DNA from: a bacterium
GTDB taxonomy: Bacteria; Armatimonadota; Fimbriimonadia; Fimbriimonadales; Fimbriimonadaceae
DNA length: 64,000 bases
Assembly (NCBI GenBank): GCA_027483535.1
Contig: JAIXUN010000003.1
Location: 558,001-622,000, forward strand
Direction of reading: 5' to 3'
The notes beneath the pieces were generated by a model. The model saw only the letters and a list, made by a program, of their open reading frames with translations. It had not been told where the DNA came from and searched no databases. Made by a program: the position numbers and the translations under genes. How positions within the stretch are numbered: position 1 is the first letter of the stretch; every line of letters begins with the position of its first letter. Positions 52,442-61,147 of this stretch are shown one piece after another.

Positions 52442-53179
52442 ATGTATCGATGTTCAAGTGCATATCGCGATTTTCAGGATTCCCTGGCAGTCTCGAAAGA
52501 GCTTTTACGACTGGAGCGTAAGCTCGAACAGCCGCCTACGTCCACCCAAGTCAAACAAAGTAACGGACTAAAGGGCGGCGTTGCTGTGCTTATCGTAGCT
52601 TCATTTGAGGGATTCCTCCAATCTGTTTTTTCAGAGAGGTTGCAAGTTATTGCAGATCAAATGGAGAGGATCGATGGAAGGGACCTTCCGGAAAGTGTTT
52701 GGGTCCACCAAGTGTTTGAATCACTTAATCGTGCTATGAAAGGTCATCCTCTCTCACCACTGAATGGGCCAAGGAGCGACAGGATTCCTGCGATTGTTAC
52801 GGCGTCCCGTCATGTTGTGAGCGGCATTATCGATCCGACAATATTCTGCGACACCATGGGAAATCCAAATCCCAAAAATGTACGTGCCTTGTTTCGCAAC
52901 ATTGGAATAAATGACGTTATCGTAAAGGTTAAGCCCGTTTTTGACAGAAAGTGGAAGACTCCCACATCTTCTACTTTTATAGAAGATAAGTTACTCGAGA
53001 TAATAAATCGCCGCAACGCTGTTGCTCATCGTGCCGAGACGCGTGCTATTGCACGTGCAGACCTTGGCGAATCGATCAAATTTCTTTCAACATTAGCAGT
53101 GGTACTTGATCGCGAGCTGTGTACGCACCTTGAAGCGATATTGAAGCAGGTACCTGAGCGAACGCGTCCAATCGTCTAA
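52442..53179 (+). CDS. HEPN domain protein, probable RNase effector
   Basis: The 245-residue all-helical protein carries the HEPN RNase motif R-x4-H as RNAVAH at residues 191-196, within KLLEIINRRNAVAHRAE. An upstream helix GGVAVLIVASFEGFLQSVF precedes it. The pattern fits the MAE_28990/RiboL-PSP-type HEPN group, but the family is assigned from motif and layout only. HEPN RNases act as toxins in many defence systems. It follows the DUF262 gene by 5 bases and shares its AT-rich composition, so the two probably form one defence module. Confidence 0.8.
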   Translation: MYRCSSAYRDFQDSLAVSKELLRLERKLEQPPTSTQVKQSNGLKGGVAVLIVASFEGFLQSVFSERLQVIADQMERIDGRDLPESVWVHQVFESLNRAMKGHPLSPLNGPRSDRIPAIVTASRHVVSGIIDPTIFCDTMGNPNPKNVRALFRNIGINDVIVKVKPVFDRKWKTPTSSTFIEDKLLEIINRRNAVAHRAETRAIARADLGESIKFLSTLAVVLDRELCTHLEAILKQVPERTRPIV

Positions 53180-53315
53180 TAGTTGAGACCTGTCAGAAAT
53201 TCATCTGTTTTGATTCGGTGTGCGTGTAATCATCTAGTGACGATAGAAGCAAGCCCTCATAGAATATTGCTTGTTTACCGCTTTTCCTTAACAATTGTAA
53301 GTTTGATTCTTCGGC

Positions 53316-54161
53316 ATGCGGGAAGTGGCGTTAGGCATTGATTTAGGCGGGACAAAAACGCTGGTTGGCGTTGCCAACGAACCGTCGCTGTCTGCTCCTA
53401 CCGCCCTTAGTTTCGAGGCATCCTACCAAACGCTCATCGAGCTATGTCGAGAGGCTCTCGCGGGGAGAACGTGTGCCGGAATCGGAGTTGCGATCGGTGG
53501 TCCCATCGATCATTTCCATCGAACCGTGAGTCCACTGCATCAACCCGAATGGCGAAACGTTCCGCTCTGGGACCTTCTTGCCCAGGAGTTTGGCGTCGAG
53601 CCCGCGATAGAAGTGGACACCGACGCTGCGGCTATCGCCGAGGCCACGGAACGCTCCGTGAGTGATCTTTACTACGTCACCTGGTCCACGGGAGTGGGCG
53701 GCGGCTATGTTCGCGAAGGGGCCATCCATAGGTCAAGAGCCGAAGGGGGTTCCACACATCCGGAATTTGGACACCAGATCGTTGCCGGCGGGAATGAAGG
53801 GACGGTGAAAGGTTGCGGTCGGGCGAGGTGCCTTGAAAGTGTGATGGGAGGCAGGGCGATTCAGGAGCGATATGGACAGCCCGCCGTCGAATTGCCCGAC
53901 TACGAATGGTCAAGCCTCGATCAAATCATGGCGGTGGGCATCATCAACGTTTGGACCATCACCGGCTGCCCGCTCTTTGTGCTGGGCGGCTCCATCGGAA
54001 TTGCAAGGTGGTCATCCGTTCAGGAGGAAGTAGCCCAACTGCAAGCGGATTGCTCACTCTCAAGTGCGCCAAATCTTGAGCCCTCCACGTACGGGGCAAC
54101 CGCTAGTTTTGAGGGTGCATTGAGGCTTGCTCAGGCAAACTTCAACACACCCTCGGCCTGA
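53316..54161 (+). CDS. ROK family sugar kinase-like protein
   Basis: The 281-residue protein begins VALGIDLGGTKTLVGVA (nucleotide loop) and has GVAIGGPIDH, EVDTDAAAIAEA, TWSTGVGGGYV and a zinc-loop relative, GCGRARCLESVMGG, in place of CGxxGCxE. EFGHQ in front supplies the ROK His ligand. Likely a glucokinase or N-acetylhexosamine kinase; no partner gene shows the sugar. ATG start at 53316; stop touches the convergent phosphoesterase gene. Confidence 0.9.
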   Translation: MREVALGIDLGGTKTLVGVANEPSLSAPTALSFEASYQTLIELCREALAGRTCAGIGVAIGGPIDHFHRTVSPLHQPEWRNVPLWDLLAQEFGVEPAIEVDTDAAAIAEATERSVSDLYYVTWSTGVGGGYVREGAIHRSRAEGGSTHPEFGHQIVAGGNEGTVKGCGRARCLESVMGGRAIQERYGQPAVELPDYEWSSLDQIMAVGIINVWTITGCPLFVLGGSIGIARWSSVQEEVAQLQADCSLSSAPNLEPSTYGATASFEGALRLAQANFNTPSA

Positions 54162-56717
54162 TTACTTGGTCGATCGGACGAATCCCGCTTTCGGAGCCGG
54201 ATACGGAACGCCCGGTCGAGCGTGCTCCCAGAGAATTCGGTTCAACGTTCCGAAGTCGGCGAGGTCCACGTCGGACCAATCTAGTGACTCAGAAAGGGCA
54301 GCCGTTGGGTTGTTTGGCGGGTTCTTGGCGTCGAGATCCACATCTGGGCGGACCGACTTGTAGGGGGTGAGATCCTTCTTGCCCGTGAAGCATCGGAACA
54401 TCGGCGTGGCTGCTGCATCGTATTGGCTCAGCGGCGGCAACCCAAGAGCAAGGCCAATGGAGCGCACCATCCCTGTGGACGTGTAGAAAGTGCTGTCAAC
54501 GCTTCCGCGCGGAGTGAACGGAGAGATCACAAGGGCAACCGTCCGGTGGGCGTCCACGTGATCGGGACCGTTTTGCGCATCGTCCTCGATCACAAAGATC
54601 GCCGACTTTTCCCAGATCGGAGACTGCGAGATCGACTCGACTATTTTGCCAAGCGCCCAGTCGTTAGAGGCCACGTAGGCAAACGGCGTCTTCGCCCCGG
54701 CGCGTGTCCCGGAGGTGTGATCGTCGGTCAGAGAGATTAAAGTGAGGTTGTGCCACTTGCCCTTCTTGGTGCTTGCACTGAAGTCTTTGATGAAAAGGTC
54801 GGCCTTCTTGTAGTCGGGAATCGCTTCGCGACGATAGTTGTTCCACTCTTTGCTGAAGCGGCCCTTCCAGGTTGGCGAGAAAAGACCCCGGTCGGTCTTG
54901 GCTCCGTAAGAGAAGTAAGTCTTGCCGAATGCCCCGGCCTGTTCCCAAAGATATCCGTTAGCTGGGCGAATCACTTCTCGATCATGCGGAGGCTTGGGTT
55001 TTCGACCGTAACTTTGCGCAGTGACCCGGATATCCCAATCAGAATCCATCGCCGCGGTCGACCATTCCCACCCGTCTTGAGAGACCTCACCGTCGCAGTA
55101 GGTGTTATCCAGAAGCACAAACTGCTCTGCTAAGCGGTGGTGGTTAGGGGTGATCTTACGATCATAAATGGCAAGCGAGGGGTCGCCGTTTCCTTGGGGA
55201 AAATCGCCAAAAACTTGGTCGTAGGTCCGGTTCTCTTTAATGATATAGAAGACGTGCTCGAAAGCCGGCTTCTTGGGATCGGGACGATCGGGAAGGACCG
55301 AGTCTTTCGGTCGACCTGGAGCTTTCGTGAGCCACTCATCGCGGTAAGGAGAACTCTTAAACACCAGATCGGTGCCCTCTTTCAACTGCTGCGCGGTTGG
55401 AACAGCAAGAGAAGTAACCGCACCCTTCTGGGTGAGAGACATGATGTAGGGGAAGGGACGTCGGGCGTTATCAGGACCCGCGGCAGCGGTCGTCTCGTCG
55501 GGCTGATTCGGCGCGGTGGGTTTGTTCGGAGAACTTTGGAAGCCCTTGCCAACGCCAATCCAGAGATGTTTTTCATCGGGTGAGAACGTGACGGCAGTTG
55601 GGAATCGGCCCGTCGGCAGAAATCCTTGAACCTTGGTGACCGCCCCTTCCTCCTCCATTCTTCGCTCGATCATGCAGACCGAATTGTTGTGTCCGTTGGT
55701 GACGGCGAGCTTGCTCTCGTCTTTAGAAATCGCGATGTCGGTTGGGGTCGCGCCCAAGGGAGCCTTCTGGGTGAGGCGAACGGATACGGTCTCGACGACC
55801 TCGCGAAGTTCGGGATCGATGATGGAAACCGAGTCGTCGCCGCCATTAACCACGTAAACCGTCCCGCTCTTGCCGATCTTGACATTGCCCGGCTGACTCC
55901 CAACGTTGATGGGCCCGTCGTATTCCATGGTCTGAAGATCAATGACGTGTACTTTCGACTGTCCGGCATCTGCCACGTAAGCGAGGGACCGAGCCGGGTC
56001 GATCGCCAGCCCCGCGCACTCGGTGCCGAACGTCACTTCGCCGACGATTGCCCCGTCCACAAGCTTAACTAGGCGATTTTGACCATCGGCTTGAGGTCGT
56101 TTTGCCTCATCGACTACGTAGACCGCATCACCGTGGGCGGCAATGGATCCCACGAAGGTGGTCGACTCTTGGCCTTTGGGTGGGGCGATTTTCCAAGCCG
56201 GAAGCGCGGTCAACTTGCCACTTTTATCGACCTGATATCGATGGACGACCCCGTCTGATCCGCCCGAGATCGCGAAGACGGACGACTCGTTGGAATCCTC
56301 TAGAACCGCATGCCCTCGCCAGATTTGTTTCACGCTCGCCTTCGAAACAGGCTTGGCATCCCCTTTTAGAAGAGATTCCGTCTCGAACACCAGGATCTCG
56401 TTCGCTCCCCAGCCGGCAGTTACCGTCACCACGAACTTCCCGCCCAACGCGGAAATCATGGAGTTCGGCATATCCGAAGTTCCGGAATGGACGCCCATTG
56501 CGTTGATCGCCCAACCGGTGTGGAGTCGGGAGGTGCCTGCTCCAGACTGAGGGACCACTCGCGTTCCGTTCGACCCAACGCCTAGAACCTCCGCAAAGAA
56601 TCTTTTTGCTACAGGGTTGGCCTGACTGGCGATAACGCAGGTGGCAAGTGCGCCGACTCCAACGAAGAGTGGGGTGTGTCGAAGGCGAAGTCTTCGGGCG
56701 GATTTGGGCTGATTCAT
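54162..56717 (-). CDS. YncE-like beta-propeller fused to phosphoesterase (alkaline phosphatase-type) domain
   Basis: The 851-residue exported protein has a membrane-signal stretch (LFVGVGALATCVIASQ). A beta-propeller of YVTN/YncE type follows (residues about 80-440; AYVADAGQSKVHVIDLQTMEYDG, VYVVNGGDDSVSIIDPELREVVETV). A C-terminal phosphoesterase domain opens with HVFYIIKENRTYDQVFGDFPQG and ends with FVIEDDAQNGPDHVDAHRTVALVISPFT. Family relatives include phospholipase C/acid phosphatase-like enzymes; the substrate is unknown. ATG 56717 is chosen because the signal begins there. Confidence 0.9.
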   Translation of the reverse strand: MNQPKSARRLRLRHTPLFVGVGALATCVIASQANPVAKRFFAEVLGVGSNGTRVVPQSGAGTSRLHTGWAINAMGVHSGTSDMPNSMISALGGKFVVTVTAGWGANEILVFETESLLKGDAKPVSKASVKQIWRGHAVLEDSNESSVFAISGGSDGVVHRYQVDKSGKLTALPAWKIAPPKGQESTTFVGSIAAHGDAVYVVDEAKRPQADGQNRLVKLVDGAIVGEVTFGTECAGLAIDPARSLAYVADAGQSKVHVIDLQTMEYDGPINVGSQPGNVKIGKSGTVYVVNGGDDSVSIIDPELREVVETVSVRLTQKAPLGATPTDIAISKDESKLAVTNGHNNSVCMIERRMEEEGAVTKVQGFLPTGRFPTAVTFSPDEKHLWIGVGKGFQSSPNKPTAPNQPDETTAAAGPDNARRPFPYIMSLTQKGAVTSLAVPTAQQLKEGTDLVFKSSPYRDEWLTKAPGRPKDSVLPDRPDPKKPAFEHVFYIIKENRTYDQVFGDFPQGNGDPSLAIYDRKITPNHHRLAEQFVLLDNTYCDGEVSQDGWEWSTAAMDSDWDIRVTAQSYGRKPKPPHDREVIRPANGYLWEQAGAFGKTYFSYGAKTDRGLFSPTWKGRFSKEWNNYRREAIPDYKKADLFIKDFSASTKKGKWHNLTLISLTDDHTSGTRAGAKTPFAYVASNDWALGKIVESISQSPIWEKSAIFVIEDDAQNGPDHVDAHRTVALVISPFTPRGSVDSTFYTSTGMVRSIGLALGLPPLSQYDAAATPMFRCFTGKKDLTPYKSVRPDVDLDAKNPPNNPTAALSESLDWSDVDLADFGTLNRILWEHARPGVPYPAPKAGFVRSTK

Positions 56718-56860
56718 AACTTTCACTAAACTGGCGCGCCAGGTGAGTCTAGTGTGGAGATCGAAGCCCTTATCCAAATTTAATCGGGGCTTAACCAGTT
56801 CTTTCCTTTCCCTTAATGACTGATCGGTAGAACGGATGGGTCAGCCGGAGAACTCTTCTC

Positions 56861-57754
56861 ATGAAATCCCGAGCCTTTACCCTTATTGAACTTCTTGTCG
56901 TGATTGCGATCATCGCAATCCTTGCCGCAATCCTCTTCCCCGTCTTTGCGCAAGCGAAAGCTGCCGCTAAGAAGACGCAAAGCCTTTCCAACCAAAAGCA
57001 GGTCATCCTTGGCGCCATGCTTTACGCGGGAGACAACGATGACGTCCTTCCCGAGACCGGATGGGACGGTCCTTGTTCCGAGCCGGTTCCGAGCAGCGGA
57101 AACTTTGTCCAAGTGAACGACAACTTCTTCAGCGGTGTTTTCTCGTTCCCAATCGCAACCCGGCCTTACTTGAAGAACCAAGACCTGCTTAAGTGCCCGA
57201 GCGACGACGCCCCCGCAGTCTTCAACAAGTTTGGATCGAACTGCTTCGAGCAGCAGCTCATTCAAGGCGGCGTTCCCGGAGCCTACGCAGGCATGCGCAA
57301 CACCCCGAACGAGATGATGCGCGTTCTGCCGATGTCCTATGCGGGTAACTACTTCCTCAGCTCGACCTACGCGGTCAGCATCGCGGGAGCTCGAAACGCC
57401 CGGTCTGCAAACGCCAAGATGTTCCCGATGGGAGCCATCAACTTCCCGGCGAACACCTTCTTCACGGCTGATGCCGGTTCCACCCGAGCTTCCAACGGCA
57501 ACTTCTTTGCCGGCTGGTACATCGCACCGGGCTACGACACCGCCGGTCGATGGGTGAAGGGAATGCGACACAGCGGTGGTCGAAACTGGACCTTCTGCGA
57601 CGGTCACGCGAAGTTCTTCCGAGACGACAGCATCCTCAACGGACTTGGCGGCAACAAGCCTCAAGGCGAAGTCATCCGGGCCTATCAGCAAAAAGGCATC
57701 TACACCTACCCTGAGACGTCCGACGCAAACTACGTTCGACCTGCCAACTACTAA
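56861..57754 (+). CDS. Type II secretion-like pseudopilin with DUF1559-type C-terminus
   Basis: The 297-residue protein has a prepilin cleavage/methylation start, RAFTLIELLVVIAIIAILAAILFPVFAQAK, with cleavage expected before FTLIE. A large surface domain follows, with the H-x9-DG-type motif RHSGGRNWTFCDGHAKFF near residues 229-246. Such proteins are abundant in Armatimonadota and Planctomycetes and probably form short pseudopili or surface fibres. ATG start; terminator follows directly. Confidence 0.93.
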   Translation: MKSRAFTLIELLVVIAIIAILAAILFPVFAQAKAAAKKTQSLSNQKQVILGAMLYAGDNDDVLPETGWDGPCSEPVPSSGNFVQVNDNFFSGVFSFPIATRPYLKNQDLLKCPSDDAPAVFNKFGSNCFEQQLIQGGVPGAYAGMRNTPNEMMRVLPMSYAGNYFLSSTYAVSIAGARNARSANAKMFPMGAINFPANTFFTADAGSTRASNGNFFAGWYIAPGYDTAGRWVKGMRHSGGRNWTFCDGHAKFFRDDSILNGLGGNKPQGEVIRAYQQKGIYTYPETSDANYVRPANY

Positions 57755-57768
57755 GTCGGTTAGAAAAC

Positions 57769-57804
57769 AAAAAAAGGGTGACCCTTCGGGGTCGCCCTTT
57801 TTTG
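57769..57804. terminator. Bidirectional Rho-independent terminator with UUCG loop
   Basis: GGGTGACCC pairs with GGGTCGCCC around a TTCG tetraloop (57776-57797). Seven As lie before and six Ts after, so it can work in either direction. It follows the pseudopilin stop by about 14 bases. Confidence 0.95.
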
Positions 57805-57936
57805 TTTGTCCTTAACGCGCCGTATTCCCAAAAGGTGGATTCGCCATAATGTACGAGTTCGAGCGGTCAACGGCGACTTTCATCGACCAGCCTAGCGGCG
57901 ATAGGCACCTTCCCATCGCCACCGAGAGAAAGAACT

Positions 57937-59025
57937 ATGTCTGAGACGAAGCGTGGACGCGTTGGAATTTTGACCGCCGGTGGAGACTGTTCCGGCCTGA
58001 ACGCGGTGATCGCTTCAGCCGTCAAGTACGGCATGTCCGTGGGATACGATTTCATCGGATTCGAAAAAGGCTTCGAGGGAGTTCTCTCGCCGATGATGTA
58101 CCGAACCCTTGATGCTCGAGCGGTTCGAGGCATCTCTCACCTGGGCGGCACCGTCCTTTACTCCACCAACCGGGGCCGATTCGGCGGCAAGAAGGGCGTG
58201 GGTGACGGCAATCAGATCCCAACAGATATCTTGGAAATGGCCAAGAACAACCTCCAAGAGCTCGGCGTGGAGTCGCTGATCGTTATTGGCGGTGATGGAA
58301 GCCTGAGTGCGGCTCTGCAGTTAGCCGAGTATGGGTTCCGAGTGATCGGCGTGCCGAAAACCATCGACAACGATCTCGCCGCGACGGACCAGACCTTCGG
58401 ATTCAGTACCGCCCTCGGTGTGGCGGTTGACGCAATGGACCGGGTGCACACCACGGCGAGTAGCCACCATCGCGTTCTGTTTGTCGAAGTCATGGGTCGA
58501 CACACGGGTTGGATCGCACTGAAAGCCGGCTTGGCAGGCGGCGCGGATGCCATTCTCGTCCCCGAGTTTCCTTTTGAAGTGGAAGACTTTGTGGAGTTCC
58601 TTCGCGAGCGCAAGGAGTCGGGTTCCAACTCCGCAATCGTCTCGGTTGCCGAGGGAGCTATTGTAGCGGGCAAGAAGAGCTACGAAATTGCGGGTAGCTC
58701 GGAAGTGAAGTTTGGCGGCGTTACCACCCGCATCATGCAGTTGGTCGAGGCGATTGCGCCGGGCGAGTTCGAGATGCGCGCAACGGTTGTTGGTCACATG
58801 CAGCGGGGTGGTTCTCCGAACGCTCGCGATCGAAACCTGGCTCGAGCTTACGGAGTGGGTGCGATCGATGCCCTCCTCAACGGGGAAGATCGCGTGATGG
58901 TGAGCCTACGTGATCAGAAGATTCGAACGGTCCCGATCCGAGACGCCGTATCGACCCTGAAGGCGGTTCGGTCGGACACGTTGGAGTATCAGGTCGCTCG
59001 CAAGCTTGGCGTGTTCATTCACTAA
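57937..59025 (+). CDS. 6-phosphofructokinase
   Basis: The 362-residue protein has GILTAGGDCSGLNAVI (nucleotide loop), VIGGDGSLSAALQL, PKTIDNDLAATDQTFGFSTA, VEVMGRHTGWIAL and GHMQRGGSPNARDR. Gly in GGDGS favours ATP as phosphoryl donor, while Lys in PKTIDND is shared with PPi-dependent and group III ATP enzymes, so the donor is not certain. It acts in glycolysis with gap, 7 kb upstream. ATG start at 57937. Confidence 0.94.
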   Translation: MSETKRGRVGILTAGGDCSGLNAVIASAVKYGMSVGYDFIGFEKGFEGVLSPMMYRTLDARAVRGISHLGGTVLYSTNRGRFGGKKGVGDGNQIPTDILEMAKNNLQELGVESLIVIGGDGSLSAALQLAEYGFRVIGVPKTIDNDLAATDQTFGFSTALGVAVDAMDRVHTTASSHHRVLFVEVMGRHTGWIALKAGLAGGADAILVPEFPFEVEDFVEFLRERKESGSNSAIVSVAEGAIVAGKKSYEIAGSSEVKFGGVTTRIMQLVEAIAPGEFEMRATVVGHMQRGGSPNARDRNLARAYGVGAIDALLNGEDRVMVSLRDQKIRTVPIRDAVSTLKAVRSDTLEYQVARKLGVFIH

Positions 59026-59058
59026 TCGCTGGACGGGAATCTGCCTTAGAATGAATCT

Positions 59059-59283
59059 GTGAAGGACTCTCGCTACACCATCGAGGAGATGAAGGAGCTG
59101 ATTGCGGCTCGGCAAGTCGGTTTCGATGTGGATCGACGTTTGCGGGATGAAGCTTTGCCCAATACCGACACGTGGGCGGCGGTGGTTCAACTCGACGAGG
59201 TGTTCAACATGGCGGTGAAGTTGCCTCTTCGAGAATCGAGCGGACTGATCGAGTGGGCCAAGTACATGGCTAAGCGCGGATGA
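59059..59283 (+). CDS. Small partner protein of the nucleotidyltransferase, unknown
   Basis: The 74-residue acidic, helical protein (YTIEEMKELIAARQVGFDVDRRLRDEAL, then VVQLDEVFNMAVKLPLRESSGLIEWAKYMAK) has no family I recognise. GTG start. Its stop overlaps the ATG of the nucleotidyltransferase gene (ATGA), so it is the likely antitoxin or accessory partner. Function is inferred from layout only. Confidence 0.65.
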   Translation: MKDSRYTIEEMKELIAARQVGFDVDRRLRDEALPNTDTWAAVVQLDEVFNMAVKLPLRESSGLIEWAKYMAKRG

Positions 59284-59846
59284 ATCATCTGGTTGCTGCC
59301 GCGAAACAAGTCTCAGAGGTGCTTTTGTCTCTGGATGTAAGGTTCGCATTTATAGGCGGGCTGGCGGTTTTGGTTCACGGTGAAGTTCGTGCAACCCGGG
59401 ACGTCGATTTGAGTGTCTCGGTTCGCAACGAGAATCTTCCCGACCTATGCTTAACCCTGTTAAAAACTTTTGCGAGCCGAGTGGATAACCCTCTCGCCTT
59501 TGCCGAGCAAAACCGGGTCCTCCTACTTTCAACACTTGAAGGCGTGGGTATCGACATCGCCCTTACGCTCTTCGATTTCGAGGAGGCTTTCATTCAGCGG
59601 GCAAAGAATGTTGACGTTGGAGGGTTTGGAACCTTGCCCGTGATCACTGCGGAAGACCTGATCTGTATGAAAGTCTTCGCCGGGCGGGATATTGATTTCA
59701 GCGACGTTCGCGGAATCATTGTGCGGCAGGGGAAAGGATTGGACTGGGAGCGGCTCGATCAGTTCCTTCCCGAACTCCTTTCTCTCAAAGACGACCTAAG
59801 CGGGCTTCGGAAGTTCTCAGAGATCCGAGAGCAACTCGGCTTTTAG
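59280..59846 (+). CDS. Nucleotidyltransferase superfamily protein (AbiEii/MNT-like)
   Basis: The 188-residue protein has the Pol-beta-type motif FAFIGGLAVLVHGEVRATRDVDLSV at residues 20-44, with Gly-Gly and Asp-Val-Asp metal residues. A third acidic strand in GVGIDIALTLFDFEE and ITAEDLICMKVFAGRDIDFSDVRGII follow. This layout occurs in nucleotidyltransferase toxins and in predicted toxin-antitoxin pairs. It is coupled to the 74-residue gene and overlaps the convergent tetR gene by 4 bases. Distinct from the AbiEii toxin at 5.7 kb. Confidence 0.82.
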   Translation: MNHLVAAAKQVSEVLLSLDVRFAFIGGLAVLVHGEVRATRDVDLSVSVRNENLPDLCLTLLKTFASRVDNPLAFAEQNRVLLLSTLEGVGIDIALTLFDFEEAFIQRAKNVDVGGFGTLPVITAEDLICMKVFAGRDIDFSDVRGIIVRQGKGLDWERLDQFLPELLSLKDDLSGLRKFSEIREQLGF

Positions 59847-60415
59847 ACCTGCCGTAACAACTCGTGGAACCGGCCTACGGGGGTTCCGCCAATCGCCGGG
59901 TGCTCGAAAATCCCCATCCGGTGCAGTTCTTGCAAACCATGAACCATCGCCCATAGGGCGGTCGTCGTTCGAAGAACGTCGTCGTCCACCTCGGCCTTGC
60001 CTAATCGGCGCCGAGCGGTGTCCACCAGCATCTCCCAGGCGTTCATCGGACCCTCCTTCGGGAAAGCGTCGGACTCCGGCATCGCAGAGCAAGGCGCAAA
60101 CATCAATCGCATCAACTGGGGATGTTCCTTCGCCATCACTAGGTAGGCGTCGCCCATGGCGTGGATGTCGGAAGGGTCGATCGCTCGCACCTGCGCAAAA
60201 CGCTCTGCCATCAGATCAAACCCCCACTCGATCATCGCTTGAAGGAGGTCCTCCTTTGTTTCGAAGTGTCGGTAAGGCGCGTTGGGACTAACGCCAACTT
60301 GACGAGCCAGTTGTCGCAGGCTCAAGACCTCGGGCCCAACCTTTTCAAGCTCAACCAACCCGGCTTCAAGCAAGGTTGTTCGAAGGTTGCCGTGATGATA
60401 TTTACGCTCGGCCAT
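59843..60415 (-). CDS. TetR family transcriptional regulator
   Basis: The 190-residue protein has a TetR helix-turn-helix (RTTLLEAGLVELEKVGPEVLSLRQLARQVGVSPNAPYRHFETKEDLLQAMIEWG at residues 9-60) and a TetR_C-like ligand domain. ATG 60415 begins MAERKYHHGN, the usual N-terminus; upstream ATG 60481 is in frame but spans the promoter. Divergent from an oxidoreductase gene whose promoter carries nested inverted repeats. Confidence 0.93.
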   Translation of the reverse strand: MAERKYHHGNLRTTLLEAGLVELEKVGPEVLSLRQLARQVGVSPNAPYRHFETKEDLLQAMIEWGFDLMAERFAQVRAIDPSDIHAMGDAYLVMAKEHPQLMRLMFAPCSAMPESDAFPKEGPMNAWEMLVDTARRRLGKAEVDDDVLRTTTALWAMVHGLQELHRMGIFEHPAIGGTPVGRFHELLRQV

Positions 60416-60423
60416 AAAAAATG

Positions 60424-60461
60424 TTGACACTGCACACTTGTTGTGCATAATGTATGCAGTG
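60424..60461 (+). promoter_or_regulatory. Sigma70-type promoter overlapped by nested inverted repeats (TetR operator)
   Basis: TTGACA at 60424-60429 and CATAAT at 60446-60451 (16-base spacer) form a good -35/-10 pair pointing to the oxidoreductase gene. Over it lie TGCACA/TGTGCA (60431-60447) and CACTGCA/TGCAGTG (60428-60461) inverted repeats, placed where a TetR protein would block the promoter. Confidence 0.75.
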
Positions 60462-60493
60462 CTCACATTATTGTGGCGCATGGAGAAAGAAAA

Positions 60494-61147
60494 GTGGAAC
60501 AGTCAGCCCAAGTTCTCATCATTGTTGGTCACCCGCGAACTCGGTCGTTCAACTCGGCGCTCGCCCACGAATACGCGAGCGGGGTTCGAGACTCGGGACG
60601 ATCGGTCGAGGTGGTCCAGCTCTCCGAATTGAAATTCGATGCGACCGCTGATCCCACCGAGGTGACCTCACTAGAGCCAGATATCAAGCGAATGCAGGAA
60701 AAGATCGCAGCCGCCGAGCATCTCGTGATCTTCGCGCCTGGTTGGTGGACAACCTTTCCGGCGTTGCTCAAAGGATTTATCGATCGCACCCTTACCCCTG
60801 GGTTTGCCTTTCAGTACGAGTCTGGCAAGGCACTGCCGAAGAAGCTGCTAAAAGGTAGAACGGCTCGGATTGTTTTCACCATGGACGGTCCGGCATGGTA
60901 CTACCGATTCTTCAATCGAGCTCCGGGAGTGAACGCGATGAACCGAGGCACCTTCTGGCTGTGCGGCATCAAAGTGATTGGAAACACGCTTCTAAGCGTC
61001 CGCGCAAAGAGCGAAACGGACGAAGCGGAGGCGCATCGCGAAGGGCTTCTCAGGAAGTTGTACGCAATCGGCCAATCTGACTCGAAACGGTTGAAGCTGA
61101 CCGAACACCGAACGAGTCGGTCAGCGGGGACGGTTACTGTCGGTTGA
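60494..61147 (+). CDS. NAD(P)H-dependent flavodoxin-like oxidoreductase
   Basis: The 217-residue protein has the flavodoxin_2 fold of MdaB/KefF/NQO1-like quinone reductases: VLIIVGHPRTRSFNSALA at residues 6-23, HLVIFAPGWWTTFPALLKGFIDRTLTPGFAF and the late WLCGIKVIGNTL segment. It reduces quinones or nitro-compounds with an FMN or FAD cofactor. The GTG at 60494 has GGAGAA at the right distance; an ATG at 60443 would add 17 residues but lies inside the promoter. Divergent from its probable TetR regulator. Confidence 0.9.
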   Translation: MEQSAQVLIIVGHPRTRSFNSALAHEYASGVRDSGRSVEVVQLSELKFDATADPTEVTSLEPDIKRMQEKIAAAEHLVIFAPGWWTTFPALLKGFIDRTLTPGFAFQYESGKALPKKLLKGRTARIVFTMDGPAWYYRFFNRAPGVNAMNRGTFWLCGIKVIGNTLLSVRAKSETDEAEAHREGLLRKLYAIGQSDSKRLKLTEHRTSRSAGTVTVG

